Positions 36,201 through 48,674 of a DNA stretch of 64,000 bases are shown here, piece by piece (the first letter of the stretch is position 1; each line of letters begins with the position of its first letter). Both the position numbers and the translations under genes were made by a program. Origin of the DNA: Larus michahellis (Eukaryota; Chordata; Aves; Charadriiformes; Laridae); contig NC_133898.1 in assembly GCF_964199755.1 (NCBI RefSeq), forward strand, positions 132,046,553-132,110,552, written 5' to 3'. Under the pieces are notes generated by a model, which saw nothing but the letters and a program-made list of their open reading frames with translations, did no database searches and had not been told where the DNA came from.

Positions 36201-39200
36201 GATATGACTGCTGGTCACCACAGGGGGCAGCTGCCATCTCCTCCAGCTTCTTTTCCAACCTGCAGTCATTCCTGCCAGCCCGATCTGGAGCAGCACAACG
36301 GCGCTGACACCTCTCCCTCCTCTCATTTTGAGTCTCCGTGGGGCACTGAGCTGCACCATCCGGAGCATACGGCAGGGACACGGGTGGGTGACCTGCACGC
36401 CAGCCATGCTGCACCTTGCAGCTCTTCAGAGGCTTCCCTGACGGTCTGGCACAAGCACGAAGCAGGAACGGGGCAGGTAGAAGCCCCCATCGCTCGTACC
36501 AGGCAGCTGTTGTGGCAGGAGAGACCCGGCCACAGCGGCCTGCTGGGACCAGGAGGGGAGAAGGGAGCAGCGGCAGGGCCCATCCCTGCCCGGTGGGGTC
36601 TGCAGAGGCGGCAGCCGCTCCGCGCTGCCTAGAAGCAGCTGACAGATCTAATAATACCAGCGTGGACACCCGATCACCCACCAGATGGAAAGGATGACCC
36701 AACGTTGGAATCTTTCTGCCACAGCTAGGGAACGAGGGATTTTCTTCACAGCAACAAGTAGCTTGATCACCTGGTCTAGCGGGAGGCGTCCCTGCCCGTG
36801 GCAGGGGGTTGGAACTAGATGGTCTTTAAGGTCCCTTCCCACCCAAACCATTCTGCGATTCTATGATCATATAAAGCCACTAACAGCTCTGCGGCACTCG
36901 TGCCTCCCTGGCGAGAGGCTGGACGTGGCGTTGGGGCACGGCCTGCAGGGAGATGTTGTCCACGGGTCTGGCAGCGCCGTGCGAAGCAGCGCCATAGGGA
37001 AGGATCTCGTTCTGTCACCGCAGGAGCGGGAAGCCAGCCCCAGTATGAAAAGCCTTGGCAGTTAAACAAGCCATTTCTTTGAAACAGGGACGCTGAGATT
37101 AAATAGTGACCCATGAATCTCCAACGTGCCTGACTGTTGCTACCCAAAGAGAAATTACTGTGAGAGAATTTGTAGGTGCCACAGAAGACAAGAGACCTTT
37201 GCTGCTTCGCACGTAGCTCCAGCACAGACCTCTCAACAGACGTTTGTGCCGCAGAGTGATGGAGTTTCACAGAGGACCCGTTGCAGACTCCCTGACTTCC
37301 CTCTTCCTCGGCTGCCGCTCAACCTCAAAGCAGGGCAGTGAGCGCAGCTGGCAGTGCCCGTGCCCTGTCTCCCTTGCTCAGAGGACACAAAGGTGCTCAC
37401 TTAGGGTTATAACCAAAACATCTAGAAGAACAAGATTCTCCTTTGGAGCCCTCTGTCTGCGGAAGACAATCCATCAAAATGAGTCCTCGGATGTAACAGG
37501 CATGTGTCCCTCTGGTGCACAGGAGGCAGCTGTTGGCCCAGCTCAGGGACCTCAGGTCCAGCGGCTGGCACTGCAGTCCCAGTGACATCTAACAGGTTTT
37601 ACAAGCTGAGGCAGTAACTACCTCAGAGCACATCGCTGCCACAACAGCCAGAGAAACTGAACTGGCTCAAGGAACTCATCTTTGACATGCAGACAGATGG
37701 GGGGCATTCATTATTACCATTCGTTATCACCAACAGAGCTGGTGAGGGGTCTGGAGCACAAGTCCTGTGAGGAGCGGCTGAGGGAGCTGGGGGGGTTCAG
37801 CCTGGAGAAGAGGAGGCTGAGGGGAGACCTTCTGGCTCTCTACAGCTCCCTGAAAGGAGGGGGTAGCCAGGGGGGGTCGGGCTCTTCTCCCAAGGAACAG
37901 GCCATGGGACAAGAGGAAATGGCCTCAAGTTGCGCCAGGGGAGGTTTAGGATGGATATTGGGAACAATTTCCTCCTGGAAAGGGTTGTGAAGCATTGGAA
38001 GAGGTTGCCCAGGGCAGTGGTGGAGTCGCCATCCCTGGAGGGATTGAAAAGACAGGCAGACGCGGTGCTGAGGGACACGGGGTAGTGGTAACTTGGCAGT
38101 GCTGGGTTAACAACTGGACTTGCTGAAGCAAGAGAAGGATGAGTGCATGAGCACAACACAGCACAGCACGGTAAGAGTGAAGAACTGCCCTGCAGGCTCT
38201 TCCCCTCACCAAGGTGGGCAAGACCACAGGACAATCTCCCAAAGGGGAGGAATGAAGTCTGTTGCTTTTACCTTCCAGACAAGGCTCTACACACTCCAAA
38301 ATGCATTTTAAAGTGCAATGGGAGGTCTGGCACCAACAGTTTTAGGAGAGCAAGGGAAAAAGAAAACCTCACCAAATGCAACTGCCACTTCTTCACACTT
38401 CCCCGAGAAGCGGGACAGAGGAGAAGCAGAGGTATAAAAGCAGGCGCTGGTACCCATGGGTGGGAGTGCCTTCAGCTGCTGGGGACTCCAAAACCTTCAG
38501 GCAGTGAACACTCAGAGAATACAATTACTCAGCTACAACCACAACACACAAACAACAATGCATCCGGGATCACACCTTCCGTGTCTCCGGTGTGAAACCC
38601 ACCATAAAACTCTCAGAGTCTCCATGAATCATTTTATTAATGTTTTCTAGAGGAGCGGCATCCAGCTAAGTAATGCCAGAGCCTCAGCTGCGTTTCCTGC
38701 ATAACGCAACATAGATGCAGTAGCATGAAGGTCTTCAGGAGGCTAAAGTAAGATATTTAACACATAACACTGAATTCAGTGAAAAAGTAAATATCTGGAG
38801 GATTCTCTTTTTATAAAAAGAGACCGTTTTTGTTTGCAAAAGAGCATGTGGAGTTTTCCGATGTCTGAAAGACCCATGCAGAAAGGTGAAAGCGTACATG
38901 GGAAAGGTCAAGTCTCAGAGCATATTTCTAGATGCCACTGCCAAAAGCTACACCTGATTCAGTTTTAAAAGCAGGAGTCACATTCAGATGATCAATTTAT
39001 TTCAATATTTCAGGCAAGGCTGGCTCCAGAGTACATGCAGTCTCACTGCCGTATGATCTCTCTATCTCCAGGAGCACAGGCTTGAATCCAACATGTGAAG
39101 ACAAGAACGCGCAGCAGCCTCAGGGCAGAATCCGAGCCAAGGAAAAGGCCTCCAGAGACACAGGTTCCTAGATCAAATCTTTTCCAGTGCATGCACATAC

Positions 39201-42200
39201 AGAACCCCATCCTATCTCACCTTCACAAGGCCGAAAGTAGATCCCACTCAAAGGTTTGATCTGTATTTAGACACATACACACCATTTTAATATAAAATAG
39301 AGAAAGCTTAGCATCAAATAACAAATAAACTAGATAACAACAGATACTACAGAATCCCTATGGACTGAGACACTGTGCCAAAACAGAAAAAGAAAAATTT
39401 TAAAAACAGAGTATTAACTCCCACGACAGGGAGGCAGAATGCTAAGGCAGAACAGAAGGCAAGGTGACCAAGAACAGGACAAGAGAGATCCATTACTCTG
39501 CGTACAAACTGGAAAAAAAATACAACAGGACTTGTTGTATGCAAATTAAACACCCTGGTAGGAGCAAAAAGAAAACCTCACTATGATAACATTGACCTCC
39601 GAGAAGGTGGAGTGTCAATGAGGACACATTAAACAGCTAAAAGGATAAAGCACAGGTAGACAGCAACAGAGGTTGATCAGAAACGCCATACTGGAGGCGC
39701 AGGGTACCCATATATCATTCTCCAAGATCTGGGGGCAAGGAGGCCAGGGCAAGTAAACAGGCAACTGGGGAAGGCTATTAGAATGTAAAAACCAGCAGCA
39801 TCTTTCAAAAACTGGAAGTCTTGTCCACAGGGAGAAAAGGTAAAAGAAAAACTGGTAAGTGAAATAGAAAGCTAAATATGAAGAAAAAAAAAAAACCAAA
39901 ACAAAACCACAACAACCACCACCCCCCTGTTTCAAGGAATACAATAATAAAAACTTCCCAACCTGCCTGGAGCAGGAAGCTTACTGGAGAGTTTAAACTT
40001 GATAGATGAGCAAGCTATAAAAGAAAAGCTAAATTAATTCTTTGCACTGGCAGCTAATAAAGCTTAGAGAGATTCCCCAGCCTAAAAACTTCTTTTACAT
40101 GGGACAGGCCTGAGGAACTGTTTCAAAGTAAAGAACTAATGCATCAATACAATTATATAAAAGTAGGGATAGGCAGAAGTTGACCTTCAGAGCCAGGTTC
40201 AACTATATCCCTACCCTTCCTGAAAAGGTTTGTCTAGGAAGAGCTGTAGAGATTGAACCACTGGAAATCTAAGACACAAGTTAGAAAATCACACCAGTGC
40301 TTTGCCATTCTGATTAGTGCCTTTCCTTGATGTCTATTTTGCATCTTTCCTATTGTATTTTAAAGAAAACAAGACGCATTACTTCATGTCTTACACTAAC
40401 GGGAATGTCGTAAAAGTGCCCAAAGTCTTTCTAAAACCCAATACATGAAATACACCTTCCTGTTAGCTGAGAAACTAACACGCTGATCTGAAAGAAGAAT
40501 AGATTGGTTTGATATTCTTCATTCTTGGCCAGTTTTTGCTTGGTGCTACTTATCTTCTTATCTGCTAGATGCTTACAAACGGTTTCTGAATTTCTGCAAG
40601 AAATAATATTAAGTTGAATAGTTGCTAAACCCCTATATCCTTTTTCCTTTGTCCTTCTCTGCCTTTCAAAACCAACCCATCACCCCGATGTTCTCAAAGA
40701 TAATCTTCAGGATATCAGCAATTGCTCCACTCAGGTCTCTGCACACTCCAAGATGAAGTTCATCAAAAGATTTAATCTAAATGCTTCAAATGAAGACTAT
40801 ATCTTTTTAAGAGCAGCTACTAATGAGCTACCTACCCAGGCTGACCTTTTTAATAAGGACTATTGCAAAAAAAGGTCTTAAACTCACATTTACTAATTGG
40901 TAGAATTCGATAACTCAGTTCTAAAGGAAAGCAAGAAATTATGAACTATAGTATGTAACCTTCCACTTGAATCTGCTCCACTATCAGAGAAACGAAAGGC
41001 ATGCAGACGGTACCAAAAAATAAACTAAAAAGCCTCAGAGTGGTGGAAACTGGATTCACAACACTAGAGACCAGCATATCTGGTATGTGAACACAGCAAA
41101 CTGTAGAGATTGTAATAAAGAGAATTAGCAGATACATGGATACATATGGTAGAATGGGCAGGGGTTAAATATACAGCAGAGAATGTCACAAACTGGTCAA
41201 CGTTTTTTCAAAGAGTCAATGAGCAGGAGGAAATAGGCAGTGTAGTTGATATACTCCATATAGATTTTCAAAAAGCTTTCAAATAAATCATCAAATGCTT
41301 TATATATTAAGCTGCCGTGGGAAAAGAAGTAAGGTTTGATAGAAGCAGACAGTTTTAAAAATGGAGGATGGCCACTGGGAGAGCTCCTTGAAGACTTATG
41401 TTGTCCAATATTTACATAAATAATCTGAAAAATAGGTCAGTAAAGAAGTGATGGATCATTTGGGATGATCAAAACTAAAATAATCTGCAAAATTTAACAC
41501 CAGGATCTTGCACTTTTACGTTACATTGGCAGACAAAATTCCTCACTGACAAAGACAAGAACATGAAAAACAGAAAAGACAACCAGCCTCCATATGCACA
41601 TTGGATGGACTCAAACCCACCTAATACCACTTAGGAAAGATCTGGAAGAAATCGGGGACAGAGTTCTAAAAATGTCAGATAACAGTTTATTTGTACCAAA
41701 ACAGTTAACATGTTAGGAATTGTTATGAAAGAAACTGAGAACAAAGCAGGAAACACATCACAATAAATTCATGTTATATCTGTAACTTGAAAGCTATAGG
41801 CAGCTCTAGTCAGTTTAACTAAAAGCATGCTGCAGAACTGGACCATGTCCAAAAAAAAGGACATATTTCAGAGTTGTGGTACAATATAATGTCTGGAATC
41901 CATGGATGCGTCCAACAGCAGTAGCTTAATGAGTTCCACAGCCCAGGCATTTCATCACCTACACTAAAAATTACTAGAATGATCCTCGGTGTGATTTTGG
42001 CATAAGCTAGTTAGCCTCCCATACATTCTGGACACAGTTCAGGATCTAGTAGGAAGCAGGGACCAACAGCCAGTTTGGATGCAAGCACACTGTGCTAAAC
42101 GCTAAGAGCTTAACGGCATCAGTGTGGCCGGACTGCACCAACTGACCTCAGGGACAGAAAATGGGTCCTGCCCTAATTTAACAGTACACATTCGGCTGCA

Positions 42201-45200
42201 TGACCAGAGACAAGTCTAGGACTCTTCTGACTGCAAGAAAGGACATAGAATCCAAAATTATGGAAGTGAAAAGTGCTAACGGAGTGATTATTCACTGATT
42301 TCTCATAAGTGTTGGGATACTGAGTGAAATTATCAGGCAGCACATTTAGATCGAAGTATTTTTTTCAAATAATAAATTAAGTTCTATATAAAACATCCTA
42401 AGCAAATAATCACCAAACATATAAACATGGTTTTAAAATGCAATTAAACAAATCCATGAAGGCGTCAAGAAGACTCGAGTGTGTCTATAAGATCGAATGG
42501 CCACAACCTGTAGCTCAAGGAGCCCTTAAGCGGGGAATGGCAACTGGGAAGGTGTCAGGGAATGGATCTGCCTGGTCTGTTTCCTCCACTCTTTCCTGGG
42601 GCAACCAGTACTGGCAACCACCAGAACATACTGACTAAAGTCAGACCTTCAGTCCAATCTCATGCAGTTTTTCTTACTGCCACTCTTCTGTGGCTATTTG
42701 TCCAGCTTGCCCACCAAAAAAAAAAAAAAAAGTCATTCTTAAAAGTTTTAGAAGATGGGATGCAAATCCCATTTCAATTTTGTATCAACCCAAGACCTTC
42801 CTTCTAGAAACCCTAAGAAAATTTCAATGATAGCTATCAAAGAAATTGCTTCCCAAGAAGTACGATTTCTAACGACAGATAGATGCTTGCCCCAGCAGCC
42901 CCTGAGCAGCCTGGAGGAGCCACACCGAAGGACTCGGGAGAGAACGGGATGCAGTTACCTCCGTGTCCATCGTAGACTGAGAACATGGCTGTTTCACTGT
43001 CCAGCTCGGGTATGCAGTTGTGCGCATCCTGAAAGAGAGAGAGCAGAAGTCTGCAATGATGTGGATAGCACTAGACCTTGCAGAGAAGTGGGAGAAAGGA
43101 GCAGGGAGGCCATGAGCACTGACACGGGGATTCTCCAATCTGGAGAGAGAGCAAGAACAGTAAGAAAGCCTCCTCTCATGCTTGAAAGCTTACCTGGTGC
43201 GCACCCTTCTTCAAAAACAGGGCACGGATCGTTAATGTTATGGTGCTCTGTGCTAGAGCAGTAACACATCCTTGTCACCATGAGGTCGTACTGGAAACCC
43301 CTTCAGATCCTCAGAACATATCCTCTAGATATGCCCAAGCTCAAGCCACAATCAAATCCCTCTGCTCACTTGTAATGCCTGCGTTACCGTAGCAGCTCAC
43401 GGTCCTTAGCGAACACGAGGCAGCAAGCTGTGCTGCAGTGTACAAACTGCTGTAATGCTGCGGGCCGTCTAGCCGAGTGTAACTACAGAAATACAAGTTA
43501 TACTGGTACACTGGCAACTTCCCCCACACAGACAAGCGCAACTAGCTGAGGGTCACCTATGGAGTCTGGCCATTCCCACAGATGCTCTCTTCCCCAGTTC
43601 TTGCCAAACAAGAGTCACGCAAACTGAAAAGCCACTGTGATGCTCTGATGATGAAGCCAAAAGGTCAAATATGGAGCCTCCTGACCTCATGCCTTCAACC
43701 ATAAGGGTTTGCCTTTGCTTGTCCTGGTGAATATGGTTGCAGGCAACAGCAATTGTCTATCCCAACAGCCCGATGAAAGGCAGCCCTGCAGGACACAGGA
43801 CTACCATATCCAGTGAGAACAACCAACCTTCTCTTGGGACAAAGGCTCCTTCCTGCTCTTCTTGCCACGTAGGATGCTCCATGAAGGCACTGCTTGCCTC
43901 AGGCATGGCTACCTGACAAGCAAGTCACAAAGGCTGGCCTCTCGAGGGTCTCTTAAGCAGTGAAGCAAAGGACAAGCAAGCAACTAGTCACCTAACAGTG
44001 CAAAAACCAAAGTACAAGCCCAGGTATCACTTCCTAAGGTAAGACATATGTCTTGGTTCTGTCAACTGTCCAGAAACTCTGAGAATCTCCAGGGACAAAC
44101 TGGAGGGATGGTGTGTCCTGGGGCATTTTGGGCGGAAATATCAAACTGCCTCCAGCCTTTCCCTGTGCATGCTCCCAAACTACAAAGATCAACAACGTAT
44201 AAGCTATATACACTGAGCAACCCTTCTCTCTGCAAGGTCTCACAGGAACAGCAGACTTTGAAGAAGGCACCACTGGATTTTACACCCAAACGCCTGGCCT
44301 CTATCAGCCTATGGGTAACCAAACCCAACTCAGCTATTCCAGTGCAAAGCCTAGAACCGATGGATGGACTGAATCTGCTCTTAAACCCTTCCCCTGCCCA
44401 ACTAATGTAACTTTCCTTAAAGTTCAAGCCCTAACCTACCAAATTACAGCCTGACTACACCCCATGTGCTTTTGTTCAAGAGCAATCATGGGATATTCTA
44501 AAAAATGTGATCTAGTCTCTTTGCTGTGGTTCAAGTTCATCCCCTCAAAGTTAAATGTGCTACAGTTGCCCCAAAACCCTGTGCTTACTCCAAGATAGCT
44601 AGGTCCAAGATTTACATGTGTCCATATTGCCAGCCATAACCCAAAATTTCTATATACACACAGAGCTACATTTGCTGCTCAGCCAAGCAACTGTTGAGCT
44701 CCTTTACTTTTTTATTGTAGGACTCCTTGGATAAGAGCTTTTCACCCTCGGAAGTCCTACAATCTTATAAGAAGAGAACTACATTGCTGTGCAATTTCTA
44801 TCAAAAACAGAAAAAGAGAGGTTCTGGGTTTATGCAGCACTTAGTCCAACAAAACTCCTGACACCGTGATGAAAACAATATCTGAACATACCAATTACAA
44901 ACTTAGTTCAAAATGAAAAAAATGATTCTGAATTATAATGTTGGCAATTTAACCAAAGAGTTCACTGCAGATAGTAAATGAAAATAAGAATAAGCAAAAA
45001 GTCAACATTTTTATGCTCACTTTTCAGAGCATTTACAGAATTTAGCGAGACGGCAAAACCACAACAAAGTAACTGGGATAAGTCCCAGGTGACTAAAGAG
45101 CAGTTTAATTAGAGCAAGTAATGCAAATGCTGCTGGGGAGGAAACCCAATATTGGCAGCCAAAAGAGTCTCTTTTCTCCATTTGTAGACACCGACCGCAG

Positions 45201-48200
45201 CTCGTCCTCGCTGCAGTCAGGGAGGGCAGACGAACACAGCCAGCACACGTTGGCAGGAGAGGGCTCAGCTCCGTGCCACACACAGGGCTTGTCCTATGCT
45301 GCTCTGAGCTCGAGTGCTGGTGGTTCCACCAGCCGGGCTGCACACCAGTCCCTGGCATTTTCAACACTGAGAGCAGCCCAGAGAGCACCCAACTGACCAC
45401 CAAGACCACCCTGTGCTGCCAGCAGAAGGGGCTGTCAGCTACAAGTAGAGCTGGTAAGCTGTCTGCAGCCATTGTCCTCCAAGTAACCAGGATCTCATCC
45501 TCTTCAGATCGAGCAAGAGCTCACGAAGCCTGGATGCCAGCAACCCCCTCCATACCAGCTTTCTGCTATCAAGGCTTCCCCTCAAGGGCGGCACGATTCT
45601 AGGACTCCCCCAGCTACCTCAGTGGTTGCTACAGCAGTACTGAAAATGAGTATGCTTGAAACATCAAACACCAAATTCAGTTGAAATTAGCAAACAAGTT
45701 AAAACTGAGAATTAATTTGACAAATATCCATACTTTGAACCCACCCAAACAAGGACTTTTTTCTGAGCCCAGGATGAAATGAAGCTGCACAGGGGTTGTT
45801 GGTGTCTCATCTTGGAGACGGAGTCAGAAGAGCACTAGAGCTCAGAGATACCAACCATCCACCTCCAAAATGCCTCCTGCACCTTTCACTGTATCCCAGA
45901 GCACTCCTCTCTGTACCATAAAGCCGTCTTCAGCTTTTTCTCTTTTCTTATTTGCTCGTAGTACCTAACACTATTTTTTGGTATCCGTATCCTTTGAGTC
46001 ACTCATCTGCCCAAAACACTGCCATATACACAAAGCAACTCCTCTGGACTAAGAATGGATTTTTATTGTAGTATTTCTTAAGGCCCCTGCACACCTACCT
46101 CACTTGGGGGCTCCTAAAACGTAAGTTAAAGACAACAGACCGCTCTTTTACACAAATTTCTGCTACCCAAAAAAGCCTGTGTCCTACCACTTGCACACAC
46201 TCTGACTGGCTTCACTAACATAATCCATAACTAAAGCCTAAACATTTGCTCAGAACTTTCTCCAAGCCTTGCAGAGGAGCAAAAGTATAACTAAACATGA
46301 AGAAAAGGTAAAAACACAAGACAAGACACAGAGAGGAACACGTAGCACTGGAATGCAAGAAAACAGATTCACAGAATTGTTTTGGTTGGAAAAGACTTTT
46401 AAGATCATCGAGCCCAACCACTAACCCAGCACTGTCAAGTTACCACTACCCCATGGCCCTCGGCACCACGTCTGCCCGGCTTTTCAATCCCTCCAGGGAT
46501 GGCGACTCCAGCACTGCCCTGGGCAGCCTCTTCCAATGCTTCACAACCCTTTCCAGGAAGAAATTGTTCCCAATATCCATCCTAAACTCCCCTGGCGCAA
46601 CTTGAGGCCATTTCCTCTTGTGCCATGGCCTGTTCCTTGGGAGAAGAGACTGACCCCCCCTCTCTCTACACCCTCCAGCAGATCAACACTCCTGCACCAA
46701 CTTACTGAGGGTGCACTCAATCCCCTCGATTCCCTGACTTGATCCAGGCCGTTGATAAAGATATTAAACAGAACCGGCCCCAACACCGAGCCCTGGAGAA
46801 CACCACTTCCCCATGCAAGTGGGGAATGCAGAAGAACTTCTGCTCAGCTGTATGTCAAACAATACATGTGTCGTGGTGATCTCTCTCCCATCACAGACTT
46901 AGAAAGAATTTCCAGCAGGTTCAACCTGTAACAGAAGCGCTCCTGCTGTCTTCTCATTTCTTGTGATAACACAGCTAAAACATGTCCACACCAACGGCCT
47001 CAGCATTGTTTCTGCCAACAGGGAGATAAGCTAGTGCAGAAAACACAGCTGCAAGCTCTGGGCCTCACCCAATGTCCATAAAGGTCAACAACAGCAAGAA
47101 CAGACCTCAAATAAGTGAAATTATGAGCCAATGTCCCACCTGTGGGAGGAGTACTTTAGCCCATCAGCATTATAAATAGCGGCAGCTCTCTGCTTTCCCT
47201 CACCCAAGCCCACCTCTTTAAAATGCTTTCAGCCTCTGTGCACCAAGGATGCCAGAACACTACCTGCATTCAGCCTCTTACACACGAGCTAATCGCCTTG
47301 CAGAGATTATACTGCGCATCACCTCAACGTTCCAGCAATGTCTCTGTGCCACCATTTCACCCCTCCAGAGGTCACCAGGAGGGACAAGCTGAGACACCCT
47401 CAGTCACAGCCAGCTAAACACACAGATACTCTGAGTCTGTCTCAAGAGCACAAGCATCAGTTCTCCTGCCCCTTCTACCCTGCAGACCAGAGCCCATGGT
47501 TTCACAAAGTTCTGATGCACACAGAAAGGAGGAAACACCTGGTTGCAGTTTTATCACCATTGAGACTGCTGTAACCTTTCAGTAGCTGTAAAGTATCTGA
47601 GAGCGTGGCTTATGAAACTATATTTGCAAAAAATCAATCCCTGTCAGCCTGAATGGGACCCTCTCTCCAAACTACAAACAAGAAGGCTGTTTTACCGCGT
47701 TCAGAGAAGATGTACCCAGGGGGGGAACTGCAGGGACCAATATTAATATTTATCTAATTTAGCCTCTTTGCTGGCTGCCTGGAAGGGAAAATAAACCTGC
47801 ACATTAATGGTGCTCACAGAGGGTGATAAATTCAAAGAAGGAGTGACTGCTGGCCAGGCAGAGCAGTCCCAGCAGCTCAACATCACCCTTACATAAGCAG
47901 CTTTACAAAGAAGTTCCAGCAAAGTTCCCCACCGGGAGAAGCGTGGGCAAACACCCGTGTCCTGCACCCAGATATTCATCTTGTGATAATTCATTTGCCA
48001 CATAACAAGCCCAGCTAACAGGATGGTAAAGCCACGCCTGGCTACAGGAGACTGCAGGTATCACTGAGAATTCCTCCAATAAATTTGCCTAGAAAAAAAA
48101 CAAGGACAGGGAGAGAGAGAATAGAAAGAGACTGATGCTTCGTTTCTGCCTGGAAAGAAAAGCAGGGATTTCAGCCGAGGATTTTCCATTTGCTTTCATG

Positions 48201-48674
48201 CACCCCAAGCACTACGCTGTCCTTACCGCCACTTTTTAACCTTAGTATCTCGTTCCCAGCCGCGGTTTCCCGGGCTGTGCATGCCCGGAGAGGCCCCGAC
48301 GAGGCACCGCTGCCCCCTCGCCTCGGGGGGCGACTCACCGGCGGGTGAGCGGGCCAGCTGGGGCAAGCGGCGGCCCAGGGGACACCGGCCAGGCCACGGC
48401 AGCACCGGGGCAGGCAGCCCCTCCCGCTCCGGCGGCGGGGGCACCGCGGCCTCAGCGAGGACCGCCCGCACGCCCCGTCCCTCCGCTGGGCGCCGGCAGG
48501 GACAGCGGGAAAGGGCGGGGGGAGAAGGGAGCCGCCCCACCGTGCCCCGCTCACCTCCATGGAGACGCGCCAGCCCTGCATGGCGCTGAAGCCGAAGTGG
48601 AGCGGGCGCGGCCCGAGCCCGGCCCCGTCCCCCGAGCTCTTCACCGTGTTGGGCTGCGACAGGTAGGCGCCCAT
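24281..48674 (-). CDS. PPM1G: Protein phosphatase Mg2+/Mn2+-dependent 1G, complete
   Basis: PPM1G is a nuclear PP2C-type Ser/Thr phosphatase acting on splicing and chromatin factors (family knowledge). Coding exons in transcript order: 48674-48555, 43028-42959, 32489-32404, 30506-30374, 29020-28551, 28115-27978, 27169-26935, 25469-25340, 25024-24922 and 24484-24281. This gives 562 residues and stop TAG; all phases agree. It begins [12 protein letters not shown], retaining the glycine that could be myristoylated. Catalytic PP2C motifs are present: D41 after RVSME, D60 in YDGHGG, D458 in ACDGIW and D513 in GCDN. The catalytic domain is split, as in the family, by an acidic insert (about 274-330, runs of E/D with SEDESDE). 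The C-terminus is basic (KKAKLE). The insert upstream of the acidic run (about 155-270) differs most from human from memory. The gene starts in the CpG island shared with NRBP1. Confidence 0.97.
24485..30373 (-). other. PPM1G: PPM1G introns 4-9 (region around exons 5-9)
   Basis: Introns in this block are 29021-30373, 28116-28550, 27170-27977, 25470-26934, 25025-25339 and 24485-24921. They have ordinary intronic composition. A short palindrome (AACAGGA...TCCTGTT) lies at about 26584-26602. I see no CR1 copy, RNA gene or extra exon in them. Confidence 0.6.
30611..31700 (-). mobile_element. CR1 LINE fragment with partial RT frame, PPM1G intron 3
   Basis: Read on the minus strand, it shows a CR1 reverse-transcriptase segment ([12 protein letters not shown], then [10 protein letters not shown] and [10 protein letters not shown]), the thumb/C-terminal region with frameshifts, and a 3' end at about 30611 with an ATTCTGCAATTCTG-type terminus. 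The expected FADD active-site box is damaged (SVGDTGP), so it is dead. It lies sense to PPM1G. The left edge of the 5' truncation is approximate. Confidence 0.9.
33869..33887. repeat. Poly(A) tract
   Basis: About 18-19 consecutive A residues, directly visible. Just after it a perfect 7-bp inverted repeat (AGATCAC ... GTGATCT) occurs at about 33889-33914. Confidence 0.8.
33958..35071 (+). mobile_element. CR1 LINE, 5' truncated, with open RT C-terminal frame
   Basis: An open frame at 33971-34774 (267 codons) contains [20 protein letters not shown], the active-site FADDTKLGG, and the conserved thumb text [14 protein letters not shown]. The frame then breaks before the last part of the ORF2 end ([10 protein letters not shown]). 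The 3' end is GGTTCT followed by two ATTCTATG-type octamers ending at 35071. It is antisense to PPM1G. The intact catalytic box suggests moderate age. Confidence 0.95.
35886..36022. repeat. 42-bp tandem repeat, about three copies
   Basis: GGGCTCC begins at 35902, 35944 and 35986, each followed by a CCA-rich stretch and GGCAGGGCTGTTCCC, an exact period of 42 bases. The copies differ by a few bases. Lies in PPM1G intron 2. Confidence 0.88.
36760..36866 (+). mobile_element. CR1 3'-terminal fragment
   Basis: It shows the CR1 3' end: GTCCCTGCCCGTGGCAGGGG, GGTTGGAACTAGATGGTCTT, AAGGTCCCTTCC, then TTCTGCGATTCTATGA ending at about 36866. The part just upstream (from about 36690) may belong to it but is too diverged to be sure. 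Confidence 0.85.
37737..38115 (+). mobile_element. CR1 fragment (ORF2 C-terminal end)
   Basis: The sequence reads like the CR1 C-terminal region: a GAGCGGCTGAGGGAGCTGGG stretch ([17 protein letters not shown]), then TTTAGGATGGATATTGGGAA, then GCCCAGGGCAGTGGTGGAGT. It ends around TTGGCAGTGCTGGGTTAAC. It lacks the terminal octamer. Same subfamily as the minus-strand copy at 46366-46806. Confidence 0.88.
41150..42010 (+). mobile_element. Ancient, heavily decayed CR1/L2-like LINE
   Basis: No long frame survives, but short islands in the right order match CR1 reverse transcriptase: [13 protein letters not shown] (41247-41285, cf. VDVVYLDFSKAFD), SNIFINNL (about 41406, cf. FNIFINDL), KFNTRILHF (about 41489, cf. 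[12 protein letters not shown]), and LEHVQKK (about 41840, cf. LERVQRR). Spacing is consistent with a plus-strand element. Edges are uncertain. Confidence 0.6.
44714..44763. repeat. Short perfect inverted repeat (hairpin)
   Basis: ATTGTAGGACT at 44714-44724 is the exact reverse complement of AGTCCTACAAT at 44753-44763, with a 28-base spacer. No gene is associated with it. Confidence 0.75.
46366..46806 (-). mobile_element. CR1 LINE 3' fragment in PPM1G intron 1
   Basis: On the minus strand it runs from ORF2 sequence ([15 protein letters not shown] at its 5' end) through the C-terminal end to a terminal CCAAAACAATTCTGTG. A block between these is deleted compared with the copy at 57076-58125, because the IFINGLD text is followed within about 90 bases by 3'-end ORF text. 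It lies sense to PPM1G. Confidence 0.88.

Larger units (their letters stand above)
32490..42958 (-). other. PPM1G: PPM1G intron 2 (10.5 kb)
   Basis: This long AT-rich intron separates the DGHGG exon from exon 3. It holds CR1 pieces at 33958-35071, 36760-36866 and 37737-38115, an ancient LINE at about 41150-42010, a 42-bp tandem repeat at 35886-36022 and a pure A tract at 33869-33887. The parts at 32.5-33.9, 35.1-35.8, 38.1-41.1 and 42.0-42.95 kb hold nothing I can identify. Confidence 0.7.
43029..48554 (-). other. PPM1G: PPM1G intron 1 (5.5 kb)
   Basis: An AT-rich intron that becomes extremely GC-rich in its last 300 bases (48.24-48.55 kb, part of the CpG island). It holds a CR1 copy at 46366-46806 and a short hairpin at 44714-44763. 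No other gene or RNA is recognised. Confidence 0.7.
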
